Origin: a bacterium
Lineage (GTDB): Bacteria; Bacillota; Clostridia; Lachnospirales; Lachnospiraceae
Reading direction: 5' to 3'
DNA: 47,023 nt
Assembly: GCA_028727105.1 (NCBI GenBank)
Contig: JAQYOU010000167.1
Location: 1 to 47,023 of the forward strand
The position numbers were made by a program, and so were the translations under genes. A model generated the notes under the pieces. The model ran no database searches. It was not told where the DNA came from and worked only from the letters and a program-made list of their open reading frames with translations. This document shows positions 9,234-17,368 of the stretch, in pieces; the first letter of the stretch is position 1; each line of letters begins with the position of its first letter.

Positions 9234-12102
9234 CAGTATCAAAGATTTTTTTAATCAGTTATTTAAATCAAGGATCCTTTTTCTGGCAATCTTATTTATA
9301 TGTATGGCCGCGGTACTTCTGCTGCGATTGTTTCAGCTGCAGATCATTAACGGTGCAGACAGCCAGTCGGATTACCTGATGCGCGTGATCAAGACACGCA
9401 GGTTAAACAGTACCAGAGGAAACATCTATGACCGGAACGGCAAGCTGCTGGCTTATAACGAGCTTGCTTACGGCATTACGATCGAAGATAACGGCAGTTA
9501 TTCCGGTGATGGCACATTATCCTCCACACAGGTGAAGAACCGTTCCATCAACGAAGATATCGCCCAGATCCTTCACACAATGGATGAAAACGGTGATGTG
9601 ATCGATAATGATTTTTCCATTGTCCTTACAGATGACGGAAACTATGAGTTCGCTGTCAGCGGTTCAAAACTACAGCGCTTTCGTGCGGACATTTTTGGCG
9701 AGTCGAATGCAGATGATCTTGGTTATAATGACAAGCTCGGCTTTGACACAGCCACAGCAACACCGGACCAGATCATGGAATATCTTTTCAGTGACAATAC
9801 CAGCTGTTTTGACATTTCTTCGGAATATGAAAAAAAGGATGCCTATCGCATTGCGATCATTCGTTATAAAATGCGGCAGAACAGCTATCAGAAATACATT
9901 GCCGCAACCATCGCATCCGATGTCAGTGAAAAAACCGTGGCTTATGTCTGCGAGCATGCAGATGAGCTTCAGGGTGTAGAGGTCACGGAGGATACGATCC
10001 GCCGGTACAATGACAGCAAATATTTCGCACATCTGATCGGTTATACCGGACAGATCGATGAGGAAGAGTACATTTCCTTTGGCGGAGGCAAAGAGGACTC
10101 AGAGTATTCAAGAACAGATACCGTTGGAAAATCAGGTATCGAGCAGTATATGGACACAGAACTCAAAGGAAAAAAAGGCGAAGAAAAGCTTTATGTGGAC
10201 AATCTGGGCAAGGAGCTTGAGACGATCGAGCGCACCGAACCGGTAGCCGGCAACGATGTATACCTTTCTATTGACATGGATCTTCAAAAGGCTGTGTATG
10301 ATCTGTTGGAACAGGAGATAGCCGGAATTGTTTACTCAAAGATCATCAATGCAAAGACCTACGAGGCGACCAGGGCGTCCGACATTAAAATTCCGATCGA
10401 TGATGTTTACTATGCCCTGATTAATAATAATGTCATTCAAATGGATCATTTTTCTGCGGATGATGCCTCCGATACGGAAACAAAAGTATACAAGGCTTTT
10501 TGTGACCGCAGAAAACAGGTGCTTTCATCCATAAAAAAAGAACTCACCGGAAGTCAGCCGGCCGCATATGAATATCTTTCCGAGGACATGCAGATGTATG
10601 TAAGCTACATCGTTTCCATGCTCATGGACAAAGAGATCATTGTTACCGATAAGATCGACTGGAACGATGAAAGCTATATCGCCTGGAAAAACGATACGAT
10701 CAGTCTCCAGGAATACCTGTATCATGTGATCAGTGCCCAATGGTTTGATATCACAAAGTTCCCTGCGGATTCCAAGTATTCGGATTCGGAAGAGCTTTAC
10801 AGCGTACTGGTGGATTATATTCTCGAAGAACTGAAAAATGATGACGGCTTCTCCAAACGCATTTACAAATACATGATCCGCGACAATCTGATCGATGGTG
10901 TAGACATCTGTCTGATCCTTTATGATCAGGAGGTGTTAGATTACGACGATGAGATGATCGCCGAATTAAAGGATCATACGCTCAGTCCGTTTTCCTTTAT
11001 GATGGAGCGGATCAAAAACCTGGAGATCACTCCGGCACAGCTTGCGTTGGATCCATGCACGGGATCCTGTGTACTTGCAAATGTACAGAACGGTGAGCTG
11101 CTAGCCTGTGTGACGTATCCCGGATACGACAATAACCGTCTTGCAAATACGGTAGACAGTGCTTATTTTGCCTCGCTGATGAGTGACCTTTCATTACCGT
11201 TTTATAATAATGCAACCCAGCAGAAGACAGCACCCGGATCTACATTTAAGATGGTCACTGCGACAGCAGGTCTGACAGAGGGTGTGATTACCGCAACTAC
11301 AGAAATCCAGGCTAAAGGAAAATTTGAACGTGTGGAGGACGGACCCAAATGCTGGATCTATCCAAGCGTACATGGGAAGATCAATGTTTCCGAGGCACTC
11401 GGTGATTCCTGCAACTACTTTTTCTACGAACTCGGATGGAGATTTTCTCAGGTGGGAGATACTTATGTAGAGTCTGCAGGAATTAAAACGATCCAGAAAT
11501 ACGCACAGATGTATGGACTGGGTGAAAAAACAGGTATTGAAACCGTTGAGAGTCAGCCCGAGATCGCAGATGCTTATCCGATCACGGCAGCCATCGGTCA
11601 GAGTAATCACAACTATACGACGATCGCTTTATCCCGCTACGTAACAGCCGTTGCAAATTCGGGAACGGTTTACGATTATACACTATTAAGCAAACTGACA
11701 GACACAGAAGGTAATGTGCTGGAAACATATGCACCAACCGTCAAGAATCAGATGAAGGAGATCTCGCTCTCTACATGGAATGCCATCCACAAAGGAAATC
11801 GTATGGTAGTAGAGAATCTGGAATGCTTTGATGACTTTGGGGTGATCGAGGTTGCCGGCAAGACCGGAACAGCCCAGCAGGTACAGACCAGACCAAACCA
11901 TGCGCTGTTTGTCGGCTATGCGCCGTATCGCAATCCAAAAGTCTCCATAGCGACACGTATCGCTTACGGATATACTTCACATAATGCAGCGGATGTTTCC
12001 GCAAATATCCTGAAGTATTATTTCCATATCAAGGACGAGGACGAGCTGATCAACGGCAGCGCGGCAAATGTTGGAAATAATTCCAACTCCTTTACCGACT
12101 GA
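9226..12102 (+). CDS. mrdA: class B penicillin-binding protein 2 (elongasome D,D-transpeptidase) with large insertion
   Basis: PBP2 cross-links new peptidoglycan in the Rod complex with RodA. About 958 residues: one N-terminal membrane anchor, the pedestal start TRGNIYDRNG, and a transpeptidase domain with catalytic SxxK (STFK at residue 672), SxN (SCN at 728) and KTG (KTGTAQQ at 879). Between LQKAVYDLL and LDPCTGSCVLANVQNGELLA lie roughly 250 extra residues, rich in acidic and aromatic residues, that are absent from the typical 630-residue enterobacterial protein. TTG at 9226 has AAAGGAG eleven bases upstream; an upstream in-frame TTG at 9202 is the alternative. Both overlap mreD. Confidence 0.94.
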   Translation: MFSSIKDFFNQLFKSRILFLAILFICMAAVLLLRLFQLQIINGADSQSDYLMRVIKTRRLNSTRGNIYDRNGKLLAYNELAYGITIEDNGSYSGDGTLSSTQVKNRSINEDIAQILHTMDENGDVIDNDFSIVLTDDGNYEFAVSGSKLQRFRADIFGESNADDLGYNDKLGFDTATATPDQIMEYLFSDNTSCFDISSEYEKKDAYRIAIIRYKMRQNSYQKYIAATIASDVSEKTVAYVCEHADELQGVEVTEDTIRRYNDSKYFAHLIGYTGQIDEEEYISFGGGKEDSEYSRTDTVGKSGIEQYMDTELKGKKGEEKLYVDNLGKELETIERTEPVAGNDVYLSIDMDLQKAVYDLLEQEIAGIVYSKIINAKTYEATRASDIKIPIDDVYYALINNNVIQMDHFSADDASDTETKVYKAFCDRRKQVLSSIKKELTGSQPAAYEYLSEDMQMYVSYIVSMLMDKEIIVTDKIDWNDESYIAWKNDTISLQEYLYHVISAQWFDITKFPADSKYSDSEELYSVLVDYILEELKNDDGFSKRIYKYMIRDNLIDGVDICLILYDQEVLDYDDEMIAELKDHTLSPFSFMMERIKNLEITPAQLALDPCTGSCVLANVQNGELLACVTYPGYDNNRLANTVDSAYFASLMSDLSLPFYNNATQQKTAPGSTFKMVTATAGLTEGVITATTEIQAKGKFERVEDGPKCWIYPSVHGKINVSEALGDSCNYFFYELGWRFSQVGDTYVESAGIKTIQKYAQMYGLGEKTGIETVESQPEIADAYPITAAIGQSNHNYTTIALSRYVTAVANSGTVYDYTLLSKLTDTEGNVLETYAPTVKNQMKEISLSTWNAIHKGNRMVVENLECFDDFGVIEVAGKTGTAQQVQTRPNHALFVGYAPYRNPKVSIATRIAYGYTSHNAADVSANILKYYFHIKDEDELINGSAANVGNNSNSFTD

Positions 12103-12140
12103 TCAAAGAAAAAATATTTGAAGAAAAGAGGCAATTGCAA

Positions 12141-12839
12141 TTGAATTCACAGCCTGTAATGATCAAAAGCTCAAAAAATGGAATCAATTTAATATTGGAC
12201 GACAAGCTTCCTTTTTCAGAGCTTTTAGACGAGATTAAGAAAAAGTTTATTGATTCAGAAAAGTTTTTTAAAGATGCAAAGATCGCTATCTCCTTTGAAG
12301 GACGATCCTTAAGTGAGAATGAGCAGTTTGAGATCCTTGATGTCATTCAGCAGAATACTTCGGTCACCATCATCTGCGTGATCGATCATGATGAGCTCAT
12401 GGATGAAGTGCTCAAACGCCGCATCGGTGAATACGAAGAGCTTCATTCACCGCAGACCGGACAGTTTTACAAGGGGACGCTGCGTTCCGGACAGCAGATC
12501 GAATCTGAGACAAGTCTTGTGGTACTGGGAGATGTTAACCCGGGTGCAAAAGTCATTGCCAAAGGTAATATTGTGATCCTGGGCGCTTTAAAAGGAATCG
12601 CCTATGCAGGAGCCGATGGCGACAGCAGCTGCTTTGTTGCGGCACTGGATATGAATCCGGTCCAGATCAAGATCGGTGATCATATTGGCAGATCAGCAGA
12701 TAAGAAAGAACCGGTGAAGGGTTTCCGTCGCAGGACAAAGACGGATACCGGATCATCCGGTCCTCAGATCGCAACCGTTTATCAGAACCAGATTTTGATC
12801 GAGCCGATTTCATCCGGCTTGTTGAAAAATATTTTGTAA
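12141..12839 (+). CDS. minC: septum site-determining protein MinC
   Basis: MinC inhibits FtsZ assembly away from midcell and is carried to the membrane by MinD. 232 residues: an N-terminal FtsZ-inhibitory domain (SSKNGINLILDDKLPFSELLDEI) and a C-terminal right-handed beta-helix with GTLRSGQQIESETSLVVLGD, NPGAKVIAKGNIVILGALKG and YAGADGDSSCFVAAL, which binds MinD. The TTG at 12141 has AGAGG nine bases upstream and is preferred over the TTG at 12135, whose spacing is only three. It lies 38 bases after the PBP2 gene. Confidence 0.94.
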   Translation: MNSQPVMIKSSKNGINLILDDKLPFSELLDEIKKKFIDSEKFFKDAKIAISFEGRSLSENEQFEILDVIQQNTSVTIICVIDHDELMDEVLKRRIGEYEELHSPQTGQFYKGTLRSGQQIESETSLVVLGDVNPGAKVIAKGNIVILGALKGIAYAGADGDSSCFVAALDMNPVQIKIGDHIGRSADKKEPVKGFRRRTKTDTGSSGPQIATVYQNQILIEPISSGLLKNIL

Positions 12840-12863
12840 CCAAAAATTAGGAGGATATGTAGC

Positions 12864-13652
12864 ATGAGTGAGGTTATCGTTATTACATCAGGAAAAGGCG
12901 GTGTCGGAAAGACAACGACTACGGCGAATGTCGGCACCGGATTAGCACAGCTGGATAAAAAAGTAGTTTTGATCGATACTGATATCGGACTTCGTAATCT
13001 GGACGTAGTTATGGGTCTTGAAAACCGTATCGTATATAATCTCGTAGACGTGGTAGAAGGAAATTGCAGGATCAAACAGGCATTGATCAAGGATAAAAAG
13101 TATCCGAACCTGTTCTTACTTCCTTCCGCACAGACCAGAGATAAGACATCTGTGAATCCCGAACAGATGAAGAAGCTGATCGAGGATCTGCGTGAAGAGT
13201 TTGATTTTATCCTACTGGATTGTCCGGCAGGAATTGAGCAGGGCTTTCAGAATGCGATCGCCGGCGCAGACCGCGCGCTGGTTGTCACAACACCGGAGGT
13301 ATCTGCGATCCGCGATGCAGACCGCATCATTGGACTTTTGGAGGCAAATGAGATCGGGAAGATCGATCTGATCGTTAACAGACTGCGTATGGACATGGTA
13401 AAGAGGGGGGATATGATGTCTGTCGATGATGTCTGTGAGATTCTTTCCATTGACCTGATCGGTGCTGTTCCGGATGATGAGCAGATCGTTATCTCAACCA
13501 ATCAGGGCGAGCCTTTGGTAGGATCTTCTGCATTGGCAGGAAGAGCTTATCAGAACATTTGTCATCGACTGATCGGAGAAGAGGTTCCTTTTCTTGATCT
13601 GAACGCAAAAGAAGGATTTTTCGCGAAACTGGCCGGTGTATTTAAAAAATAA
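12864..13652 (+). CDS. minD: septum site-determining ATPase MinD
   Basis: MinD is the membrane-binding ATPase that recruits MinC. 262 residues with the deviant Walker A SGKGGVGKTTTTANVG at residues 9-24, DTDIGLRNLDVVMGLENR, the DCPAGIEQGFQNA switch region and a short amphipathic C-terminal helix (FFAKLAGVFKK) that serves as membrane-targeting sequence. The start is preceded by AGGAGG. minE starts 16 bases downstream. Confidence 0.97.
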   Translation: MSEVIVITSGKGGVGKTTTTANVGTGLAQLDKKVVLIDTDIGLRNLDVVMGLENRIVYNLVDVVEGNCRIKQALIKDKKYPNLFLLPSAQTRDKTSVNPEQMKKLIEDLREEFDFILLDCPAGIEQGFQNAIAGADRALVVTTPEVSAIRDADRIIGLLEANEIGKIDLIVNRLRMDMVKRGDMMSVDDVCEILSIDLIGAVPDDEQIVISTNQGEPLVGSSALAGRAYQNICHRLIGEEVPFLDLNAKEGFFAKLAGVFKK

Positions 13653-13667
13653 CAGGGGGATACATAC

Positions 13668-13940
13668 ATGGGATTCATGGATTTTTTTAAGAAGAAAAAT
13701 TCCGGTGATGTTGCAAAAGACCGTCTGAAGCTTCTCTTGGTTTCTGATCGTGCCGACTGCTCACCGGACGTGATGGAAGCAATTAAAAATGATATTATAC
13801 AGGTGATTTCAAAATATATGGAAATTGACGCAGAGGGGCTGGATATCCAGATCACGCAGACGGAATCTGAGACAAATAACGGAACTGTGCCTGCCCTGTT
13901 TGCGAATATTCCGATCAAGGATCTGAAGCATACATGTTAA
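13668..13940 (+). CDS. minE: cell division topological specificity factor MinE
   Basis: MinE stimulates MinD ATPase and drives pole-to-pole oscillation. 90 residues, with the amphipathic N-terminus MGFMDFFKKKN, the MinD-contact segment around RLKLLLVSDRADCSPDVMEAI and the beta-strand dimerisation half (LDIQITQTES). Start ATG follows GGGGG at optimal spacing. The presence of minE means this rod uses an oscillating Min system rather than MinJ/DivIVA. Its last bases overlap rodA by seven. Confidence 0.95.
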   Translation: MGFMDFFKKKNSGDVAKDRLKLLLVSDRADCSPDVMEAIKNDIIQVISKYMEIDAEGLDIQITQTESETNNGTVPALFANIPIKDLKHTC

Positions 13941-15070
13941 AACGTTATTCCATTCGCAATTACAATTTCAGACTGGTCATTTATCTGATAGCATTGACAT
14001 TCCTTGGCATCCTTGTCATTGGAAGTGCCAAGGAGGGCAACAATCAAACGCGTCAGATCATGGGACTGATCCTGGGATTAGGTGCAATGATCGCGGTATC
14101 GCTCATTGATTACACGTTTGTCCTGCGTTTTGTATGGATATTATACGGACTGGATCTGGTTCTGCTGGCAGCCGTGATCGCGGGTTTTGGAGAAAACCAC
14201 AAAGGGGCAACCCGTTGGATTGAGATCGTTGGTATCCAGTTTCAGCCTTCGGAGCTTTCAAAGATCATCCTGATCTTATTCTTTGCCGCTTTTCTTCAGA
14301 AGCACAGAGAAAAACTAAACAGTCTGAAAATACTTGCATTGTACGCGATCCTTGCAGCACTTCCGCTTTTTCTTGTACTAAAAGAGCCGGATCTGTCCAC
14401 AACGATCGTAACTGCATTAATTTGTTTATCACTCTTGTTTATTGGAGGATTAAGCTATAAAATAGTAGTAGGTGGACTGGCGGTTGCAGTGCCGTCGCTT
14501 TTGATCGCACTGTATGCGATCGCATCCAATCCGGGCAGCGCTGAGGGTGCACTGGAAGGTTATCAGAATACGCGTATTCTTGCATGGCTTTATCCGGAGC
14601 TTTATCCACAGCAGGCGCTTCAGACACAGAATTCGATCATGGCGATCGGATCCGGACAGCTTTGGGGCAAAGGACTTTATAACACAGATGTGACATCCAT
14701 TAAAAGCGGTGGATTTATCGCTGAAGCCCATACCGATTTTATCTTTACAGTTGTGGGAGAAGAACTGGGATTTATTGGTTCAGCTGCAGTTGTGATACTG
14801 ATGCTTCTGATCGCACTGGAATGCCTCCTTGTAGCAAGACGTGCAAAGGATCTGTCAGGTAGGCTGATCTGTTGTGGCATGGCCGCATTGATCGGTTTCC
14901 AGTCATTTGTTAATATTTGTGTAGTGACCGGTCTGTTTCCGAACACTGGTGTCACACTTCCTTTTGTCAGCTATGGACTAACGTCTCTGGTAACGAATTT
15001 TGCTGGAATGGGATTTGTGCTGAATGTCGGATTACAGCCGAAAAAATATGGAACGGGGGAAAAAACATGA
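13934..15070 (+). CDS. rodA: RodA, SEDS-family peptidoglycan glycosyltransferase
   Basis: RodA polymerises lipid II in partnership with PBP2. 378 residues with about ten transmembrane segments and SEDS signatures: GATRWIEIVGIQFQPSEL, the extracellular GSAEGALEGYQNTRILAW loop, EAHTDFIFTVVGEELGF with the catalytic-site Asp/Glu region, and the terminal SYGLTSLVTNFAGMGFVLN. It overlaps minE by seven bases. Closeness to the elongation genes favours RodA over FtsW or SpoVE, which share the fold. Confidence 0.94.
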   Translation: MLKRYSIRNYNFRLVIYLIALTFLGILVIGSAKEGNNQTRQIMGLILGLGAMIAVSLIDYTFVLRFVWILYGLDLVLLAAVIAGFGENHKGATRWIEIVGIQFQPSELSKIILILFFAAFLQKHREKLNSLKILALYAILAALPLFLVLKEPDLSTTIVTALICLSLLFIGGLSYKIVVGGLAVAVPSLLIALYAIASNPGSAEGALEGYQNTRILAWLYPELYPQQALQTQNSIMAIGSGQLWGKGLYNTDVTSIKSGGFIAEAHTDFIFTVVGEELGFIGSAAVVILMLLIALECLLVARRAKDLSGRLICCGMAALIGFQSFVNICVVTGLFPNTGVTLPFVSYGLTSLVTNFAGMGFVLNVGLQPKKYGTGEKT

Positions 15071-15462
15071 ACGTAGGACTGATCGCACACGATGCAAAAA
15101 AGAAACTGATGCAGAATTTCTGCATTGCATATCGTGGTATTTTGAACAAGCATACACTCTATGCAACAGGAACGACAGGAAGATTGATCGAAGAGGTGGC
15201 AAATCTGAATGTCCATAAATTTCTTGCCGGTGCATTGGGTGGCGCACAGCAGATGTGTGCACAGATAGAAAATAATGAACTGGATCTGATCATCTTTTTA
15301 CGGGAGCCGGTATCACCGAGATCCCATGAGCCGGATGTGAATAATGTGGTGCGTCTTTGTGATACGCATAATATTCCGTTGGCAACGAACCTTGCAACTG
15401 CGGAGCTTTTGATCCGTGCATTGGACAGAGGAGATTTGGACTGGCGTGAAATGTACAAGTAG
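15067..15462 (+). CDS. mgsA: methylglyoxal synthase homologue with substituted catalytic Asp
   Basis: MgsA converts dihydroxyacetone phosphate to methylglyoxal plus phosphate. This 131-residue protein matches the family from end to end: IAHDAKKK (Asp9), YATGTTGRLIEE phosphate loop, HEPDVNNVVRLCD (His87, Asp90) and IPLATNLATAELLI. The catalytic-base motif usually read GGDQQ is GGAQQ here, so the Asp equivalent to E. coli Asp71 is Ala60. The phosphate-contacting SGP is AGA, and another Asp (E. coli 91) is Glu80. Activity is therefore doubtful. Start ATG overlaps the rodA stop. Family membership is certain, enzymatic function is not. Confidence 0.85.
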   Translation: MNVGLIAHDAKKKLMQNFCIAYRGILNKHTLYATGTTGRLIEEVANLNVHKFLAGALGGAQQMCAQIENNELDLIIFLREPVSPRSHEPDVNNVVRLCDTHNIPLATNLATAELLIRALDRGDLDWREMYK

Positions 15463-16438
15463 ATTATTATTTGCGGGTGTTTTGGTCATCAGCCTTTGCA
15501 CATGTGGCTGTGGAAAAGATGTTGCCATTGATAAGCCGTACGATATCAGTGCTTCCGCAACGAATGCAGAAAGTGAAGCCATGACTGATTTTGATGGATC
15601 AAGCGCTTCTGTGCATTATTTTGCAGAGGAGCTGTGTGTGGCACCCAAGGAGCAGACCTATTCGGATGCGGTGACAGATGAAGTAGTGGAAGCAATGGGC
15701 GTGTTTTTGCCTTCGGATAAAGCTATTTCATACCAAAAAAATATATATGAGAAAATGTATCCTGCAAGCACAACAAAGATTCTCACGGCTTATCTCGCTA
15801 TCAAACAGGGCAATCTGGAGGATATGGTTACGATCAGCGAAAACGCGGTAGATCAGGCCAGTGATTCCTCGGTGTGCGGCTTGCATGCCGGTGATCAGAT
15901 CAAGCTGTCTGACCTGCTTTACGGTCTGATGCTGCGAAGCGGAAATGATGCTGCAGTAGCCATTGCAGAGCACATCTCCGGCAGCGAGGAAAGCTTTGCA
16001 CAGTTGATGAATGATACTGCGCGATCCTTTGGTGCAACCAACTCACATTTTGTGAATGCAAACGGATTGCATGATGAAGCCCATTATACCTGTGTTTATG
16101 ATCTGTATCTGATCTTTGCAAAGGCGATCGAAGAGGACTTTTTTCTGCAGCTGATCCGTACAACCAGCTACACTGCATATTATACGGATGCGTCAGGTGC
16201 GCAGGCTTCACAGACATGGACCAATACGAATAAGTATCTGAACGGTGAAGTCACACAGCCGGAAGGGATCACAGTTCTTGGCGGGAAAACCGGTACGACC
16301 AACGCAGCCGGTTACTGTTTGGTGCTGCTTTCAAACAACGACAAAAAAGAACCCGTCATCTCGATCATTTTGAAATCAGACGGCAGGAGCAATCTCTATT
16401 ATGTCATGAATCAGGTGCTTGCAAATTTTGCAAAATAG
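15446..16438 (+). CDS. D-alanyl-D-alanine carboxypeptidase (PBP5/DacF-like), exported
   Basis: Serine D,D-carboxypeptidase that trims terminal D-Ala from peptidoglycan stem peptides. About 330 residues from GTG at 15446, which overlaps the end of mgsA and has GAGGAG twelve bases upstream. It begins with a signal peptide whose hydrophobic core LLFAGVLVISL is followed by CTCGCG, so it may be a lipoprotein. Active-site motifs are present in order: STTK in YPASTTKILTAYLAIK, SGN in MLRSGNDAAVAIAEHISG, and KTG in LGGKTGTTNAAGYC. The C-terminal membrane-anchor domain of larger PBP5 proteins is absent. Confidence 0.9.
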   Translation: MKCTSRLLFAGVLVISLCTCGCGKDVAIDKPYDISASATNAESEAMTDFDGSSASVHYFAEELCVAPKEQTYSDAVTDEVVEAMGVFLPSDKAISYQKNIYEKMYPASTTKILTAYLAIKQGNLEDMVTISENAVDQASDSSVCGLHAGDQIKLSDLLYGLMLRSGNDAAVAIAEHISGSEESFAQLMNDTARSFGATNSHFVNANGLHDEAHYTCVYDLYLIFAKAIEEDFFLQLIRTTSYTAYYTDASGAQASQTWTNTNKYLNGEVTQPEGITVLGGKTGTTNAAGYCLVLLSNNDKKEPVISIILKSDGRSNLYYVMNQVLANFAK

Positions 16439-16440
16439 AG

Positions 16441-16469
16441 TTGTATTTTACATGAAAGTATCTTATAAT
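16441..16469 (+). promoter_or_regulatory. sigma-A type promoter for the P-loop gene
   Basis: TTGTAT at 16441-16446 and a perfect TATAAT at 16464-16469 are separated by 17 bases, starting three bases after the carboxypeptidase stop codon. It would give a leader of roughly 75 bases for the gene at 16553. Confidence 0.7.
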
Positions 16470-16552
16470 TTATCTTATAGAAAGCACAGCCGCATAGATG
16501 TTTTTTACATACGCTAAGGCAGTGCAGTAATTAAAATCAGGAGGAGATAGCG

Positions 16553-16972
16553 ATGGTTGAAATTATTGCTGGCGAAAAAGGTAAGGGTAAAACAAAATAT
16601 TTATTAGATAAGGTTAATGATTCAGTGAAATCTGCATCTGGTAATATCGTATATTTGGATAAAAGTCAGAAGCATATGTATGAATTAAACAATAAAGTTC
16701 GTCTGATCAATGTAACAGATTTCCCTGTTACAAATTGTGACGAGTTTCTCGGTTTCATCTGTGGTATCGTATCACAGGATCATGATCTGCAGGAGATGTA
16801 TTTAGACAGCTTCCTTACGATTGCAAACATTGAGGATGGACAGTTAAATCATGCGATCGAAAAGCTGGATATCATCAGCGAAAAGTATAACGTAAAGTTT
16901 GTTCTCAGTGTATCCAGAAATGAAGCAGACCTTCCGGAGTGTGCAAAGGCAAAGATCATTGTATCTCTCTAA
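16553..16972 (+). CDS. small P-loop protein of unknown function
   Basis: 139 residues with a clear Walker A at residues 7-14 (GEKGKGKT), then alternating strands and helices typical of a nucleotide-binding fold (GNIVYLDKS, VRLINVTDF, VKFVLSVSRN). I see no Walker B Asp of normal type and no other domain. Similar short proteins are common in Lachnospiraceae and are sometimes labelled PilT-like ATPase, a name the sequence does not justify. The ribosome site AGGAGGAG is strong and the gene has its own promoter and terminator, so it is a free-standing unit. Function unknown. Confidence 0.85.
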   Translation: MVEIIAGEKGKGKTKYLLDKVNDSVKSASGNIVYLDKSQKHMYELNNKVRLINVTDFPVTNCDEFLGFICGIVSQDHDLQEMYLDSFLTIANIEDGQLNHAIEKLDIISEKYNVKFVLSVSRNEADLPECAKAKIIVSL

Positions 16973-17027
16973 TCACCGGAGCAATAGAAAGTCCGTTTCA
17001 CGTTCTTTCTGTTGTCATGAATAACAA

Positions 17028-17065
17028 ATGAAATAGAAGGTGCCTGTAAAGGCACCTTATTTCAT
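17028..17065. terminator. bidirectional intrinsic terminator
   Basis: ATGAAATA..AGGTGCC pairs with GGCACCT..TATTTCAT around the loop TGTAAA, with a two-base bulge. A-rich and U-rich flanks give tails in both directions. It sits between the convergent P-loop gene and DUF378 gene. Confidence 0.85.
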
Positions 17066-17074
17066 GTTATATTC

Positions 17075-17281
17075 TTATCCGATGGAACGAATGCGCCCGT
17101 ATGCGCTGATCAGATACAGGCCGGCAATGCCCACCAGTGCATAGATGATACGGGACAGCCATGACATGTTTCCAAATAAAAATGCAACAAGATCAAACTG
17201 GAAAAAACCGATCAGGCCCCAGTTGATCGCTCCGATGATCACCAGGGTCAATAAACAATAATCCCAGAATTTAGAATTCAT
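17075..17281 (-). CDS. DUF378 family small membrane protein (YuzA-like)
   Basis: 68 residues with two transmembrane helices, LLTLVIIGAINWGLIGFF and IIYALVGIAGLYLISAY, and the family signature GAINWGLIGFFQFDLVAFLFG. Function of the family is unknown. The ATG at 17281 has AAAGGAGG eight bases upstream; the ATG two codons earlier is too close to it. It is a single-gene unit, convergent with the P-loop gene and divergent from the HlyD-like gene. Confidence 0.88.
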   Translation of the reverse strand: MNSKFWDYCLLTLVIIGAINWGLIGFFQFDLVAFLFGNMSWLSRIIYALVGIAGLYLISAYGRIRSIG

Positions 17282-17368
17282 AGTCATTACCTCCTTTTTA
17301 GTTACTAGTATTCCTGTTTTTTTTAAAAATATACAGTTGAATACAGAAAGAAGTTATCAAACAAGAAT

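Noticed and set aside
14917-15066. Upstream extension of mgsA in the same frame
   Set aside because: It overlaps the RodA C-terminus in another frame; the conserved family start is the ATG at 15067.
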